From Glycine soja (Eukaryota; Streptophyta; Magnoliopsida; Fabales; Fabaceae), in NCBI RefSeq assembly GCF_004193775.1, contig NC_041012.1:11739223-11803222 (forward strand): a DNA stretch of 64,000 bases, written 5' to 3'. A program made the translations under genes and the position numbers. The notes beneath the pieces are model-generated. The model saw only the letters and a program-made list of their open reading frames with translations. It did no database searches and was not told where the DNA came from. Shown here in pieces: positions 11,800 through 25,011 of this stretch (its first letter is position 1; each line of letters begins with the position of its first letter).

Positions 11800-12587
11800 G
11801 CTCCAAAAACAATTTTTAGTTACCTATCATGGAAAGTTGGTGCATCAATCAGGATTGGTGATGAGACATCTAGGAGTACTGAGTTGGCACAGAGAAGAGG
11901 CAGAAACGAAGTTTTGGCTGGTGTATTAAGATGTGAACACATGCAACTAATTTGCTTTCATGTCACCACGCACGAGTTATCATCTTACGTCAATTAGATG
12001 CATGGATCTATCGGAATCTAACTCGAAAGGCATAGGGTAACTCTGTATATTGGTTGTGTATTCACATCAATAAAAATGACATGGCCAAATAGATAATCTC
12101 TGTCTCCCTTAAAAGGCATGGTGTGTTATACTTAATAGTTAATAGATAACTATATCCCTTAAATTTGTGGTAAGAGTTTTAATTTGATTGAGGTCTACGT
12201 GTATAAAAAAATATTTGTTAAGAGAAGTTAGACTCTTAAATAGATCTCTGTATTTGGAGAGATTAGACTCAGACTTCAAGCTGGGAGATACCCTGTTTCA
12301 CCCGAAATATAAAAAAAAAATTGTCACAAAAATTCTTATGTTTTGCTATAATATTTTAATTTTACTTCTTTTGTCTGGTAGGTTAAATTTGAAGCATTTT
12401 AGAGAAGAAAATATGTTGGGATTGCAAATTCAGTTCTAAAAAAAATGCTGCATTCAAAAACAGAATATTAATTGCTACCTTAATTATCAACGTGTAATTA
12501 GTGGAACTATTGCAATGCAACTGAAGTATAGATAAATAAGAACTCGCTTGATCATGGGATCCACTACTCCACAATACAAATAAACTT
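11800..12587. other. FLA upstream region, right copy of duplication
   Basis: No gene is seen. It aligns with window positions 1-745, which marks the start of the duplicated segment visible in this window. Homology breaks at 12588 where a solo LTR is inserted. Confidence 0.6.
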
Positions 12588-15147
12588 TGTATCACCTTAT
12601 TTTTCATAAAATAAATTAAAAATGATTTTTATTTAAAAATAAATAGAGTTTTAGAAAAATAATGAAATTTTTATAATTAAATAAATAAGGAGAAATAAAT
12701 TTAATAAAATAATGATTTGAAGGAAAATAAAAAAGATATTTTATTTATTCATTTGATAGAAAATAAAATAGTTTATTTTTATAAATTAAAAAAAATAAAA
12801 AAAAAGAGTAAATAAAAGGTCCGGTACCCTAGCTATAAATAGAGACGTAACATGTCACTCTTTACCTCTACGATACATCTTTGCGCTCTCTCTTCCTCTC
12901 AAATCGGTTTTCCCTTCTTTCTTCTCCAAAAATTCTCTTTTTTCCGCAGACACTCAAACCTATATCAGTAAAACGACGATTCCTGACTCGTTAACTATTG
13001 GATCGTCGTCAAATTTGAAATCATGGTTCAGAACTTATTTTTGCATAACCTACCATTGGGATTTTTGAGATAATGTATGTGGTGGAAAAAATATCCCTCG
13101 TACCGAGCTTTCTCTTTTCTCGTAGACACTCAAAACATGTCCCAATAAAATTACAATCTCAGACTCTTCAACTGTTGGATCGTCGTGAAATTTGGACACC
13201 ACCTTAGGAACCCATTTTCAAACATTATCACCGTTGGGATTTTTGAAATAATGTTTTTGTAGAGTGAAATTAGTCTCGTATGTTGACAGTAAAATGGAGG
13301 TTACAATCTCTTTCCCATCTCTCTAACGCTTAGAAATTCTAACAGAGCAACCAGAGAAAAAACTTGAGAAATCTTAGGGAACTGCTAGAGACACCGCTAT
13401 CAGTACTAGACTATACACGTGAGCCCGCTTAGAGGTAAGGGATGAGTTTATCGTAATTAGGGTTAGAATAAACATGTGTACGAATCCTTAGGGGATCAAA
13501 TTGAGATTTATTTTGGGATGTTTATTGAATTATAATTTTTCCTTTATGATTGTAAATATGATATTGTTGTGTTTGACGGACCAATTAATGTCCTGATACG
13601 AATTAGTTGATAAAATTGAGTGCTCTTGGTGTTTTCATGTTTTTAACCTAAGATTTTGATTCATTGATTTTATATGATTGTGTGAAATTATTTGAGGGGT
13701 TTTACTCCTCATGTTGTGAGAAGTATTTTTGTATAAATTGTTTGTACTTTGGATAAGATTTGCTAGATTGACATGATAAATTGTTATATTAAGATTATGA
13801 AATTGTGATTAAAATTGTGCCTAAGTGATAAATTGAATGTGATAAATTGTGAGATAACATGTTGTTTTGAGATCATAACATTGTTATTGGGATTGAGTGC
13901 AAAGTTGAACATGTGTTGATTTGTGAGATACACATAAACATGTGATGGTGGATTGTGACATTGTAATATGTTAAAATTATGGACATAAAATTTAGTTGTG
14001 AATAAATGTGTGTTTAACACTTTATGTGACAATACTTGTTTGTGAGCTATGAATTTACAATAACCCGACTGGTGTTTACCTTGAGAAAACTGTTTATGCG
14101 CAATGTTAAAGGGAAAGTGTAGGATTCCTAGTTAGGAACCTAAAATGTTAAATTGTAGCGCAATGTGTTAAACGTGTTTGAAACACGAGTGTGAGTTCGT
14201 GTGTATTATATATTTCATAAACAGTGTCTGCATGCAAAAATTATTTTAGGGGTTGGATATGAATCAGGAAGGTGAGGCCCTAACGGATTCTTCGGAGTCT
14301 AGACCTTGGGGGTAAAGACACTCTCGGTTTGAGTGCTCCTTTAAGCTTATGTTGATCTTATATGGTTGGAGCATTCTCTCAAAACAGAGTGACCTTGACT
14401 GGTCACCTTATGATTTTACTTAGTGAGAGTGACCTGGCATACCCATTGTGTGGTATGTCTTGTTATGTACTCCTAAGCGTCCCAGTGTGGTTTTTCACTA
14501 ACATGGTACCACATTGCATATAGGTTTGAGTCTTAGTATAATTGTTGCATAACGCTTGCTAATTGTCTATTATGAAATTGTTGAGTGTTATTACGTTTTG
14601 ACTCGAGTGTGTGATTCATATGTAATGTGATTGGTGATTGAAAAATGAATTTTAAATGATGAGTATTATTACGTCTTGAAAAATGAATTGTATTAAGTTG
14701 AACTATGTTATAAATACTTCTATAATTTATTTTGATTACGTCTTTGTTTATTTCTTTTTTTAGAAATGTGATAAGTCACGTCCTATGTGCTATTTGTGTT
14801 TGGATCTTGTGATGATCTTGAACCTTGTGTTCATGGGAGCAGATAACTAGGTGGATGACTTTAAAGAACCTCGTACTAGAGAACGCTAAGACACAATGCT
14901 CTGATAGGATGTGACATTGGGGTGAATTTTTATTTTAATTGGATGGTGTTATTTTATTTTACCTTACTGATTTAATAAAATTTCTCTTGTAAACTTTGAC
15001 GGCCTTGTTCTGAGTCGGATATGTCTTTAATAAGTTTTATTTGATAATAGTGAAATGAATGTGAACCTTTTACCTACGTGAATTTTTTTACCTTTATTTT
15101 TATATATTTTATTTATTTATATGTATATCGGGATAGAGGGTGTTACA
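12588..15147 (+). mobile_element. Solo LTR, large Ty3/gypsy-like family, copy 2
   Basis: The 2560-bp block starts tgtatcacctta and ends gagggtgttaca. It is flanked by a perfect 5-bp duplication aactt (12583-12587 and 15148-15152). It is the inverted counterpart of 5513-7880. A TATA motif (ctataaatag, 12833-12842) followed by a pyrimidine-rich stretch suggests the plus orientation and a U3/R promoter. There is no internal coding region and no partner LTR, so it is best read as a solo LTR left by intra-element recombination. Confidence 0.85.
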
Positions 15148-15152
15148 AACTT

Positions 15153-16097
15153 CACCTTCCAACTATTGACGTAAAGTTTAAGTTGTTAATTTTTTTGGCA
15201 AATGTTAGCGAGTGCTCTTAGCACGTTGATTAAGGAAATAAAAGGAGAAAATATTTTATTGGGATGTGTGAAAATGTACTCCCTATAATTTTTAAATGTA
15301 CTCCAATATGATTTTCGGTGAAAAAAATTCTTTTAATTTCTGAACTGGTATCCTTAGGACATTGATTAGCAAGATTCTATTTTTTTTTTAAAAATGACTA
15401 CATGCACGTTCCCTTATAAAGAAACAAAATTAGATAAGGTAGGCATCCTATATCATATACATCAAAACCATTTCCTTTGTCATATGAGCTGTTAACTCTA
15501 TGCTTAACAAATCATATTTTGGTGCAAATCTAGTTAGCCTGTATATAGCTTTTATTATTTAGCTACTTTAAACAATGGCTAATGACTGACAAGAGCTTAA
15601 ATGTAAAGTTTAGTCAGAAGAGAGAAAATCAATCTCCTTTCGAAAAGTGGACTGTTCTTGTCTAACAATCCAACCATTATTTGCATACATTAGGCAAATC
15701 TTTTTCCACCTCCTTTATCAAACTTCACAACTAGTTATTGTCTTATTCGAACCTTATATAAATAAAGAAATATTTAAGTATGACCTGCAGTATGCATAAC
15801 AAAATGGAGGTTCAAATTAGTAAAGACGGGCCATATTAATTTCTTCTTCGAAAGACATAAAGCTTGCAAAAATTATTGACGAAACCATAAGTCATAACAC
15901 TTCAATTTATAAAGGAATGCACAACAATCAGTCAAATACAAGATTCCCCCAACCCAGTCTGATAAATTCACCACTACAGTATTCACTCCTTTCTCTCAAT
16001 CACATTACACATAACAACACATCTTGAACATGAACAATATGGTAACTTAACTACTGGCTTGAACGTTGGTAAATTCATCAAAACTTATTTTGGTTTA
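15153..16097. other. Intergenic, downstream of intact FLA
   Basis: No gene is supported. About 15400-16065 aligns with 949-1629 of the decayed copy. It probably includes the FLA 3' untranslated region near 15900-16097. Confidence 0.5.
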
Positions 16098-16970
16098 CTA
16101 TGAAAATGCAATCAGGAGAACCAGTCCAAAAACAAGGGACACCCACATTCCGTACACACTGATCTTCTCGATGCCAGAGTTCTGTTCAGTGGGATTAACC
16201 TGCGATGCATCTGAAGATGATGACTCATCCTTATCAGCTTTAGGTGCCTTTGCCGCATCACTTGAAGGTTCTGGAGCCAAAGAGGGTGCTTTTGCAGGTG
16301 CCTTAGCAACAGCAAAGAAGTCCATAGGAAGAAGCACCTTACCCACCTTATATATAGCAAGATGTTTATCGGTATATATAATGCCAGTGATGGTGGTGTT
16401 AACCTCACCCGTCGAGATGTTCACACTCCCTCCGTAACTTATCACATTCAGTTCCACCTTTCCAGGTTTAGCCCCTGCAAGTGTTCTCACAGGGTTCGTC
16501 AGAGTGTCAAAGTTGGAGCTAGAGACATAGTCTGAAAGAACGTGGAATTGCAAGAGTTCTAGCTTTTGGCCATCAGAGAGAGAGTTGAGGAAGCCTACTT
16601 TGAGTTCTGAGAAAGCACTGTCATCGGGTGAAAGAATTGTTATGCCGCCTGATTTAGTAGTTAGAAGCTGAGCATTGAGTTGGTTGATCAATTGGGTGGT
16701 TTTCATGAGGCGGATTAGGATGTTGAATGACTTTGCCTTCCTCAGGATTCCAACAATGTCAACAGCTGCAGTGTCCGGGGTGGCATCACTTGGTGATTGT
16801 GGCAATGAGGGAACCAATGGTTGTTGAGGAGCCGCAGCTGGTGGGGTAGGGGTAGGTTGGGGTGGTTTGAGAGGGGCGGCCGCTGGTGATAATTGGGCTA
16901 AAGTGGTGGTGGAATACAAAAGTGAAACTAGAAGTGCTAGTGAAAATGACAAGAGAGATATCATCTTCAT
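16098..16970 (-). CDS. Fasciclin-like arabinogalactan protein (FLA11/12 type)
   Basis: This intronless gene encodes 290 residues and is a diverged paralogue of the FLA at 10738-11616. It shows a signal peptide (1-25, ending TTLA), a proline/alanine-rich AGP segment (about 28-65) and a single fasciclin domain (about 69-217). The domain has H1 motif TILSPDDSAF (111-120), Phe-His at 142-143, and an H2 segment ending VGKVLLPMD. A second AGP-like segment rich in Ala-Pro and Lys-Ala-Pro (about 221-245), a Ser/Asp-rich stretch and a hydrophobic C-terminal tail (about 274-290) fitting GPI attachment follow. Sequons are NIS 184 and NTT 191. It is therefore predicted to be secreted, glycosylated and membrane-anchored at the cell wall. 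The closest relative in the window is the pseudogene at 1630-2462. The beta-galactosidase gene lies next to it on the same strand. The start chosen is the first ATG before the signal peptide, 110 bp below a TATA box. Confidence 0.93.
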   Translation of the reverse strand: MKMISLLSFSLALLVSLLYSTTTLAQLSPAAAPLKPPQPTPTPPAAAPQQPLVPSLPQSPSDATPDTAAVDIVGILRKAKSFNILIRLMKTTQLINQLNAQLLTTKSGGITILSPDDSAFSELKVGFLNSLSDGQKLELLQFHVLSDYVSSSNFDTLTNPVRTLAGAKPGKVELNVISYGGSVNISTGEVNTTITGIIYTDKHLAIYKVGKVLLPMDFFAVAKAPAKAPSLAPEPSSDAAKAPKADKDESSSSDASQVNPTEQNSGIEKISVYGMWVSLVFGLVLLIAFS

Positions 16971-17080
16971 GATTTTGGTTTTGTTAAATGAAGGTTTAGA
17001 TTATTTGGGAAAGGATTTGAAATGATAGAATTTGTATTGGGAATGAGCACTTGATGCATTGATGATATGGTGGACATGGC

Positions 17081-17088
17081 TTTTATAG
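17081..17088 (-). promoter_or_regulatory. TATA box of FLA gene
   Basis: The minus strand reads ctataaaa followed by gcc, about 110 bp upstream of the start codon at 16970. The element is conserved in the pseudogene copy at 2534-2543. Confidence 0.6.
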
Positions 17089-17099
17089 AGCAAGTGTGG

Positions 17100-18682
17100 G
17101 AATGGGAGACAATGATAGGCAGGTGAAAGGCTTTGTTTCAAAACCTTAGATTGTGATTTGTGAGCATACACACAGTTGCTCGCTGGCAAGGATATTGAGG
17201 TGTTGCATCAACAATGATATACGGATGTAAGCACAGAGCAATGGCGATTTTATGATTGAAGGCCACCAATCTCCAATCGTAATCAATTTGTGAATTGTAC
17301 AGATTTGTGCTGAAACCATTGTAATCAAACAGTACGAATGTTGATCAAACAACATATAAACAACGTTAGGCAGTATCCATGTCTCTCTATCTGTCTATAT
17401 CATCAATTCATCATGGGCAAACAAGCTTTATTAGGTATAAGAGAAGTTGTCTTTTTCCTATCACTTAAATATGTTTTTAATCCTTAATAAATATTCGATT
17501 TTGCCTTTATTCTCTACTAAATTTTTGTTTTGCTACCTGTCTCCAATAAAACAACAATTTTGTAGATTTTTTGTTCCATGATAAATATTTCTCATTTGTT
17601 ATTAATACAAACTAAAACAAAATTTGTTAATTTATTAGAAAACAAACACAATTTTCTAATTTATCATGAATTAAAATAAAATATCAAAGATAAAAAATAA
17701 AAGTGTTATTTTATTAGAAATTCAACTCAACAAAAATTTATTAGGAAACAAACACAAAAATCAAATATTTATCATAGATCAAAAATATATTTAAGCCTAT
17801 TATATATATACACACCCATAAACATACAATCGGTCTGATAGGTTTTGGAAATTACACTCCTAAAACTATACATTTATGGATAATGACATAATAATTCGCT
17901 TGCAATTCACAGAAAAGGTCATATATACTTGGTGGGCAAGGATGACTAGATGATCGGTTTATCAATATCAAAGAGTTGCAATTATCCAGATTTGGGAGAA
18001 ACCTTATCTCTGTGTGGACTGTATGTAACTGATAGGACTTTGGACTGGGAATTTCATAATGGCCTCGTTCTTATACAGTGGTTTGCTACCTACGAAGAAC
18101 TAAGTGAGTACTGATATCATCAATAATTATGAAAATTTGAAAGTTTTCTGAACGAATTACTGAAATACCAGTATTTTGGTTTCTAGCTTAGTATGTCCAG
18201 ACAAATAATGGCCTAATATGTTGCCCCACTATTTCGTAAATGAAATAGTGATTACATGTACTACAGATATTTTGAATTTTATTTTGGGGATCTTAGAATT
18301 TTATTTTACATGTACTACAGGGCGAAACTTTTCATTACAAGTTAATTAGTTAATCCAACTTTTCTTATCAGAAATAGCCCAATTGTTCATTTCTCATCTT
18401 TGTCACGCTGATGTATGAACAATTTCTTGTATAATGAGTTAGAAACCTTTGTTTTAAGTAAAAGTACTACTATCACGCATAATGCATAAGTGAGACTTTC
18501 CTCTTTTATAAAGTAAAATTACACTATTTTGTTTGAAATTTTTTTTACTGGTTTACTACCAGAATACCATTTTACTTTGGCTAATGAGGAATCATCTTCA
18601 ACAATAAGTCTAAAAGACTTCCGAGAGTGAAGAGTGTTATTCAGCCAAGTCCAAGCTAGTGGGAACGCTTGAAGCGACATGT
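17100..18682. other. Intergenic between FLA and beta-galactosidase
   Basis: No gene is seen. Part aligns with 2560-3639 of the decayed unit. About 17450-17820 is AT-rich and ends in a short (TA)n run. The final few hundred bases probably contain the 3' untranslated region of the beta-galactosidase gene. Confidence 0.5.
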
Positions 18683-21600
18683 CTATGCACAAGAAGCTTC
18701 AACAGCTAAACTCTTTGCTACTCCTTTACATGGATCTCCGAATGTATTAACTGATAGTTCAATTCTACAACTGCTTGATCCAATGCAAGCCTGTTAATAA
18801 TTTCACAGTTGAGTCAGTATAATCCGATGAAATAAAGTCAAATTAGCTACACAAAAAACATATGAACTTCTTATCTAAAAAGAAAGCTGGATAACACCTT
18901 CTGCACAATGGATAGAGCCTTATTGCTGCTGCAGAGTCCATGCTTGAAGTTCCCGCAAGTCCCAAGAGGCGTTCCAAAACTTGCAAATTTAATGGATGAG
19001 ACCACCTGATTAGGATAAGGGCACTCCAGTGAAACTACAGGAACTACTTTTCTTCCTGATTCTGTATTTGAATTCCACGAGTCTACAGGTGGAGGGTGAG
19101 ATTCAGATACATGTGAACACACGCTTCCTATTTGTTTTGTGGCAAAAGAGATTTGCTTAGGGTTGCCTCCACTTTCCTCAAACAATACAAGTGTGTTTCT
19201 ATCTGGTCGTAACCATGATCGAGGTACATGGTATCTGCAGGATTAGTTACTCAAATAAGTATCTAACAAGATTGTGTTTAGTTTCTTTAAACAATTCAGA
19301 GTTACTTGAAGTTTCAACTTCTCATGCAGAATATCTAACACTTACAATGTCTGTGATGGTTTTCCACAGTTCTTGAGACATTTGGATGCATCATAGGCTC
19401 CTCTATAATTGCATGAATCAGTACAACCACCTTTTGGAGAGGCATATGTAGGCCAGTATCGCCCAATGCTCTGTCCATTCACCCAAGCCTCACCTTTTCC
19501 CATCCCCGTGAAGTCAATTGCAACTGGGTTGTTACCGGAGGGTGCAACGAAGTTTGTCTAATACAACATGTATTACCATTAGTTAGACGAAAAATCATTT
19601 GTCCTATAGTAGCATTCCATTAGTTTTCTTTAAAGTATGTGATTGTGCAGATATCTGATGCAAACACAGCTGAGTAAACACAACATACAATCCATGAACC
19701 AAGGGAAACAAATAAGTGCAAAGAGACTTTGTCTGCTTATGCATTTAAAACAATAAGAGGATAATTAATTTTAGTAAATGCTATATTCTTATAAAGATTA
19801 CCTTGTACCAAGTCAACGGTTGATTTGTAGGTAAGGTAGATTGTGAATTCCACTGTCCAGAACAGCCACTAGATAGACCTAAATCTTCATTTTTAAGGCC
19901 AACCTGAATTTACAAAAATACACAGTGTATTCTAGCTATGACTTCAATAAAAAAAGGAAAAATGAAATCCAATTTAAAGTATTTCAGTTGGCAGTTGTAT
20001 CTGTTCAGTTGATGGAGTCAACAAAACTCAAACGAGAAAGAAAATAACTGGATTTAGTTAGGCTGAGACTAACCTGATATGTCCACTGCTTGGAGGAGAG
20101 ATCAACATTGCTGCCATTCTTCAAACATTTCAATATCACAGGGCCAGTGATCCCCGCACCCCATGTGTCAAAAAAAGCTCCATAGTTCTGATGCGCATAA
20201 GATTTGCGTTAGTTGATGTAGTAATGAGAACTTTGATGATAAAGGGAAATGATATGAGGAGGGATTAACAAGACAATGCAGATTCCTTCATTCTAAATTC
20301 TTATCTACATTATAAAAAGAAAAGACGAACCTGAAGTCCCACAGTTAAACTCAGGAGATCAATTGTGTTCTTCCCAGAAACTAGTGTGATGGGGATGTCT
20401 ACTTCGACATTAGCTTTCTCATGGTTGCCGGTTCCACTCCCTGAAAAAGTTCTCCATTAAAATATAGAAAGAACTGATTGATCTTACTCTATTTCTAGTC
20501 GACCTTGAATTTATTTCACTACATCCTTAAAGGGATTAAATTTGGGGATAATGTTACTCATACATCAATTTTATACTATAAATTTTATAATTTAAGAAAG
20601 AGAAAGAAAGAGAAGGGAAATAAGTGTTGGATAACATGGGTGATAAGATAAAGAGAGATAAAAAAATTTGTAAAGGATGTTGTAAAAATTTGTTGTATGT
20701 GTATCATAACTCTAAATTTTGTTTGCCAAGGAATGCATAAAATCAACATTATGTTAATAGTTTCTCTTCTATACATTTAATGAATCTAGTATTTGGCAAG
20801 ATATTTTAGAGTGTTCCAGATAAGACTAGTGAACACTGAAACACTAAGTTTTATGCTTAATTTGACTGGTTTCATCTAGACAGTATACATTTAAATGTTT
20901 ACAAATGCAAACTTGCGTGACAAAGTTTTGGATCTGCAGCCTACACAGTATTATGTTTTCAGGATACCGATAATCATCTGTTGCCACTGGCCACACATAG
21001 CAGGAAGATAGAGACACCATACACATTTTTTATTTCTCTTTTGACGACTACATTCACAGTTGGTTAAAGGGGCAAATCCTTCTTGGATATGGCCTGGCCT
21101 AGACATAGTCTGACCTCATTTTGCAGCATTTTCTAATAAAGCAGCTTTGAGCTTAAGAGGGGTGGGGACGTGGGGTGGTGCAAGAGACACACTTCTTCGA
21201 CAGGCCTTAAAATACTGCCAAGGAATTTAAACAAGAATGTATAGGGGCATCCATTATATTTAACTCACAAGCAGACATATCATCATGTCATTGCTTTAAA
21301 TTTCACTTACCTGCAAGCTTCCCATTTATGAAAGCATGAAGAGCATGCCCAAGGGATTTAATATGAAGGAAAGTTTGAGCACCAGCATCAAGATCAATGC
21401 TGCAGAAAAAAAATCATGAGAAGTGTTACCCTGGGGCAGAGAATTGCAAGTCAGAAGAAAGCCTTCTCATCGTAGAAGGTATACTATATACCTTAATGAG
21501 TACCACAAGTAATCACTTCTATCAGCAGTTGTATTTATTTGCTCCAGCAATCCAAATGTTGAGAATGAATCAGCCTTTGAAATACCGATAGGTTCACTAA

Positions 21601-24600
21601 TCCAACTCCATCTTGAGCCAGAATCATCCAAAGAACCAACATCTTTTAAAGATTCAGTTGTGAAGCTTGAAATCATAGATGCAGAAGTAATCTGTCATAT
21701 TATAAATAAATAACTATAGGTTATGCTACTTCTTGGACTAGAAAATGAAAGAAAAGATCTAAACTGTAGATAGATTTAATCACATGCATTTTGAAAGTAA
21801 CTTCATTCAATTGTACTATCTATTTTGATCGGGAAATTGATGAGGCAAACCTTTGCAGTATTAAGTACTACATTCTTGCAGTCTGGTAAGATGCTCACAG
21901 ACCATGCGGGCAAGTGATATGAATTTCCATTGAAGGTCACTGTTGCATCAGATGTGGCAATGTTAGCAAGGAAGGCAGCACATACAACTCCTGTCTTGTA
22001 AACTGCAGCCTGGGTTTGTATAGTAAATGTTAAGAGATGTAATAAAATCATTCATGTTATTGAACTGCTTAAGCCTTTGGGATAATTGGTTCTAAATGTT
22101 AAGGAATTTGACACTCATGCTCCTTTAACCATCATTTAAGCTTACAGGAAGGTTCACCAAACAGCATTCAATGTGTGCAGAGAAGAGACTAATCTTCATA
22201 AAGCATCTAAAACAAGTAATAATGCGGAAAGAAAAAAAAAAACAGCACCAGCAGACAGCAATATTTTTCCCCAATCATTAAAAAGCAACACAAAATTGGG
22301 AAGGAGACAGGAACCATAGAAAACTATGACAAATTGACAAAGATCCAGTGGACCTACGTCCTCCACACTTTTGAAAGTATTTCTTGGGACAGAAACTTAA
22401 AAAATTGATAAAATATAGAGACATTTAAGCCACGAAAATAATCCAGAAATTCTGGCCTAAATTTAAAACTACCATTTATTACCTCTATATTTGGTCCAAG
22501 AGATGTAATTGTTGGATCAGTAGCTATCAGTGCTTCTTCACAAAGTTTTATGGCCTTATGCACGTCTTTAAGGTGGCCCCACTTAGGCTGTCTAATAAAT
22601 CCTGCATCATGCAGTTCAGATATTTTTAAATAACATACATAAAATTTTCAGTTGTCATCTACATATAAAATGAGTATATGATGTCAAGTTACACTACTGT
22701 TTAATTTTCTTCTTGACTGCATATGGAAGCAAGGCTGACTAGTTTATTTAATTCTACAGAGTCGACAGAAAATATGAAATTTGAAGGTTGAAAGACTTTA
22801 TACCATACTCATCAATTGGTGCATCATAATCATAACTACTAGCAACAAAAGGTCCCCCAGAAGCCCGGCCAAAATTAGTCCCTCCATGGTACTGTTTTGT
22901 AGCAAGCAACCAAAAGTTATGGCATCAGCTCGTTTCCTATCTTCAATAGTTTAAAGCTTTAAACAACATGTAAGGCTGCATTACCATATAGTAATTTTGA
23001 AAAGTTCCACCTCGCTGGTAAAAGCGTGCCACAGCAAATGCAAGATCTTCCACTGGTCTGTGAGGCACAGCATCACCAAATGCAAGAAACCTACAGTTTT
23101 AAAGAATTCAAAAGGTTACAAGAAAAATAGAAAGTAGAGTTGAATGAGAAAGGAGATGCTATTAATCATATCATATTTTGAGTATGACATTCAAATAACT
23201 AATGATTTATACAGAAAAGGACACTAACCATCCGGTATAACCCTCAGTCCATATTTTTGGTTTTGTGTTAGAGTTTGGTTTGAATTGATCGCAGTAAAAT
23301 CCATTGCACGCGTTAATCTGAGAGTAGTTAACATAACAAATTATGAAATTAACAATGAAGTAGGATAGTTGTAGACAGCAGTATAGTAAGATTGCTATAT
23401 TCAGGAATCAAGAAGACAGACAACATTGTAAAACATAAACTACATAACACTTGAAGACAGCTAAAACAAATTGTTCAGGATAATTGCACATGGCTAAAAG
23501 TAGAAACTTACAATTGGATCAGGAGCATTTTGCTGTTGGCACATTACCCAAGGAACCCCTGTACCAAGAGATGTTGCCATTGATGCTGCCCATTTGATGT
23601 AGGATTTAGCAGCAGGACCATAATCCGCTTCAATGTTCCCATACTCATTTTCAATCTGGCATTATAAAGTACACAATATTTTCAGTTTTTCACATTTAAA
23701 AAGTAGGCAGTAGGCCATTAGGAATGCTTTCACATCTAGATGACATAATTTCTCACAAAAGAAAAATTGAAATGAATTTAATAAAATTTAAGAGAAACCT
23801 GAGACAAAATAATAGGTCCTCCCTGTGATGCATAGAGGTTCTCTTGCTTCATCAAATCCACAATCTTAGCGGTGAACTGCTTCATTTCTGCCTGAAGACA
23901 ATTCAATTTCACACGATAGAAGGAAGCAGATGGAGCAAGATGAGATATGGAGAAAGGAAAGGAAGAATTACCTCAAATGGTTTGTTATCAGTTCGGAACT
24001 GAATTCCCGGAATAAAATGTAGCCAAAGAGGGAAACCACTGTTCAGAAAAGTTAAAGGCCATGATTAGATATGAACATTCTTATAGAAAGATACATAGAA
24101 AAGATCAAATTTTACCCGTAGTTCCATTCAGCACATGCGTATGGACCAATCCGGAGATGCACATATAGACCTGCTGCTGCTACTACCTTCACAAATTTGA
24201 CCAAATCGCCCCTACCTTCAAAGTTATACTGCCAAGCCAGAGTATATAATTCATCATTAATTTGATCAAAACCACAAGACCCCAACTTTATAAATTGTTT
24301 CCAATTTATGCCTTCTAATTGACATTGAGAAATACTCCTCCCAATTTCATGCTTTTAAGACTTAACTACACTGTTCAATGATAATTTGTTTTCTTAAGCT
24401 GCATACTTTTACTTTTGGTTTTGATTTGGACCCTCTGATATATTTTTTACATGTTTGAAAAATGAACACACACAAATATAAACAATACAATGCAAGAGAC
24501 AGTGAAGGACAGAAACAAAACAAAAATGGTAAAAGTAACATTAACAGAACTAAACAGAACAGAACCTGGCCTCTAACTGGTTCGTGTAAGTTCCAAAAAA

Positions 24601-24927
24601 CATAAGTCTCAATCACATCAAGTCCTCCATCTTTGGATTTCTGAATGAGGTCTGGCCACATCTGCAAAAACAAACACTACCCCTTTTAACTTCGAAGTTC
24701 AAGGACTAAGGTAAAAAAGGATGTACATTACACATACTTAGAAAGAGGGTAATGAAGAGAACCTCTGGAGTGCTACGAGGGTAATGAATAGAACCAGATA
24801 CCAAGACTCGGCGCTTGCCATCAATGACCAATGCTCTGTGGTCATACGTGACATTTGCTCCAAACGAAGAAGGGGCATAAATGCAGAAGAACCAAAGCAA
24901 AACCAACAGAATTTGTGATGTTCTCAT
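18683..24927 (-). CDS. BGAL8: GH35 beta-galactosidase, BGAL8-like, 19 exons
   Basis: Nineteen exons give an uninterrupted 836-residue protein, all introns GT-AG. Exons, 5' to 3': 24927-24763, 24661-24566, 24228-24116, 24038-23972, 23891-23799, 23655-23512, 23317-23229, 23090-22985, 22891-22804, 22601-22483, 22009-21851, 21691-21492, 21399-21311, 20440-20331, 20187-20074, 19903-19802, 19557-19346, 19234-18898, 18790-18683. A signal peptide (about 1-23) precedes the mature start [10 protein letters not shown]. The GH35 active-site signature [13 protein letters not shown] spans 171-183, with E182 the likely acid/base. E251 in WTEGYTGW is the likely nucleophile. The C-terminus (about 754-836) is a cysteine-rich galactose-binding (SUEL-type) lectin domain. 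The family removes terminal beta-galactosyl residues from wall galactans, and possibly arabinogalactan proteins, in the apoplast. Length and motifs fit BGAL8, recalled rather than searched. Its neighbours are two FLA genes on the same strand. A decayed duplicate lies at 3640-9320. Confidence 0.93.
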
Positions 24928-25002
24928 TGCCTTTCGGGATTATTAGTAACAAAAAAGCAACAAGAGAATGATAAATGATTCTCTCTTTGTGTTTTGCTTC
25001 TT

Positions 25003-25011
25003 GTATTTAAA
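25003..25011 (-). promoter_or_regulatory. TATA-like box of beta-galactosidase gene
   Basis: The minus strand reads tttaaatac about 80 bp upstream of the start codon at 24927. It is the only TATA-like word at a suitable distance, but a weak match. Confidence 0.35.

Noticed and set aside
5513..15147. The two large LTR copies as the two ends of one retrotransposon
   Set aside because: They are in opposite orientation, the right copy has its own complete AACTT duplication, and host genes lie between them.
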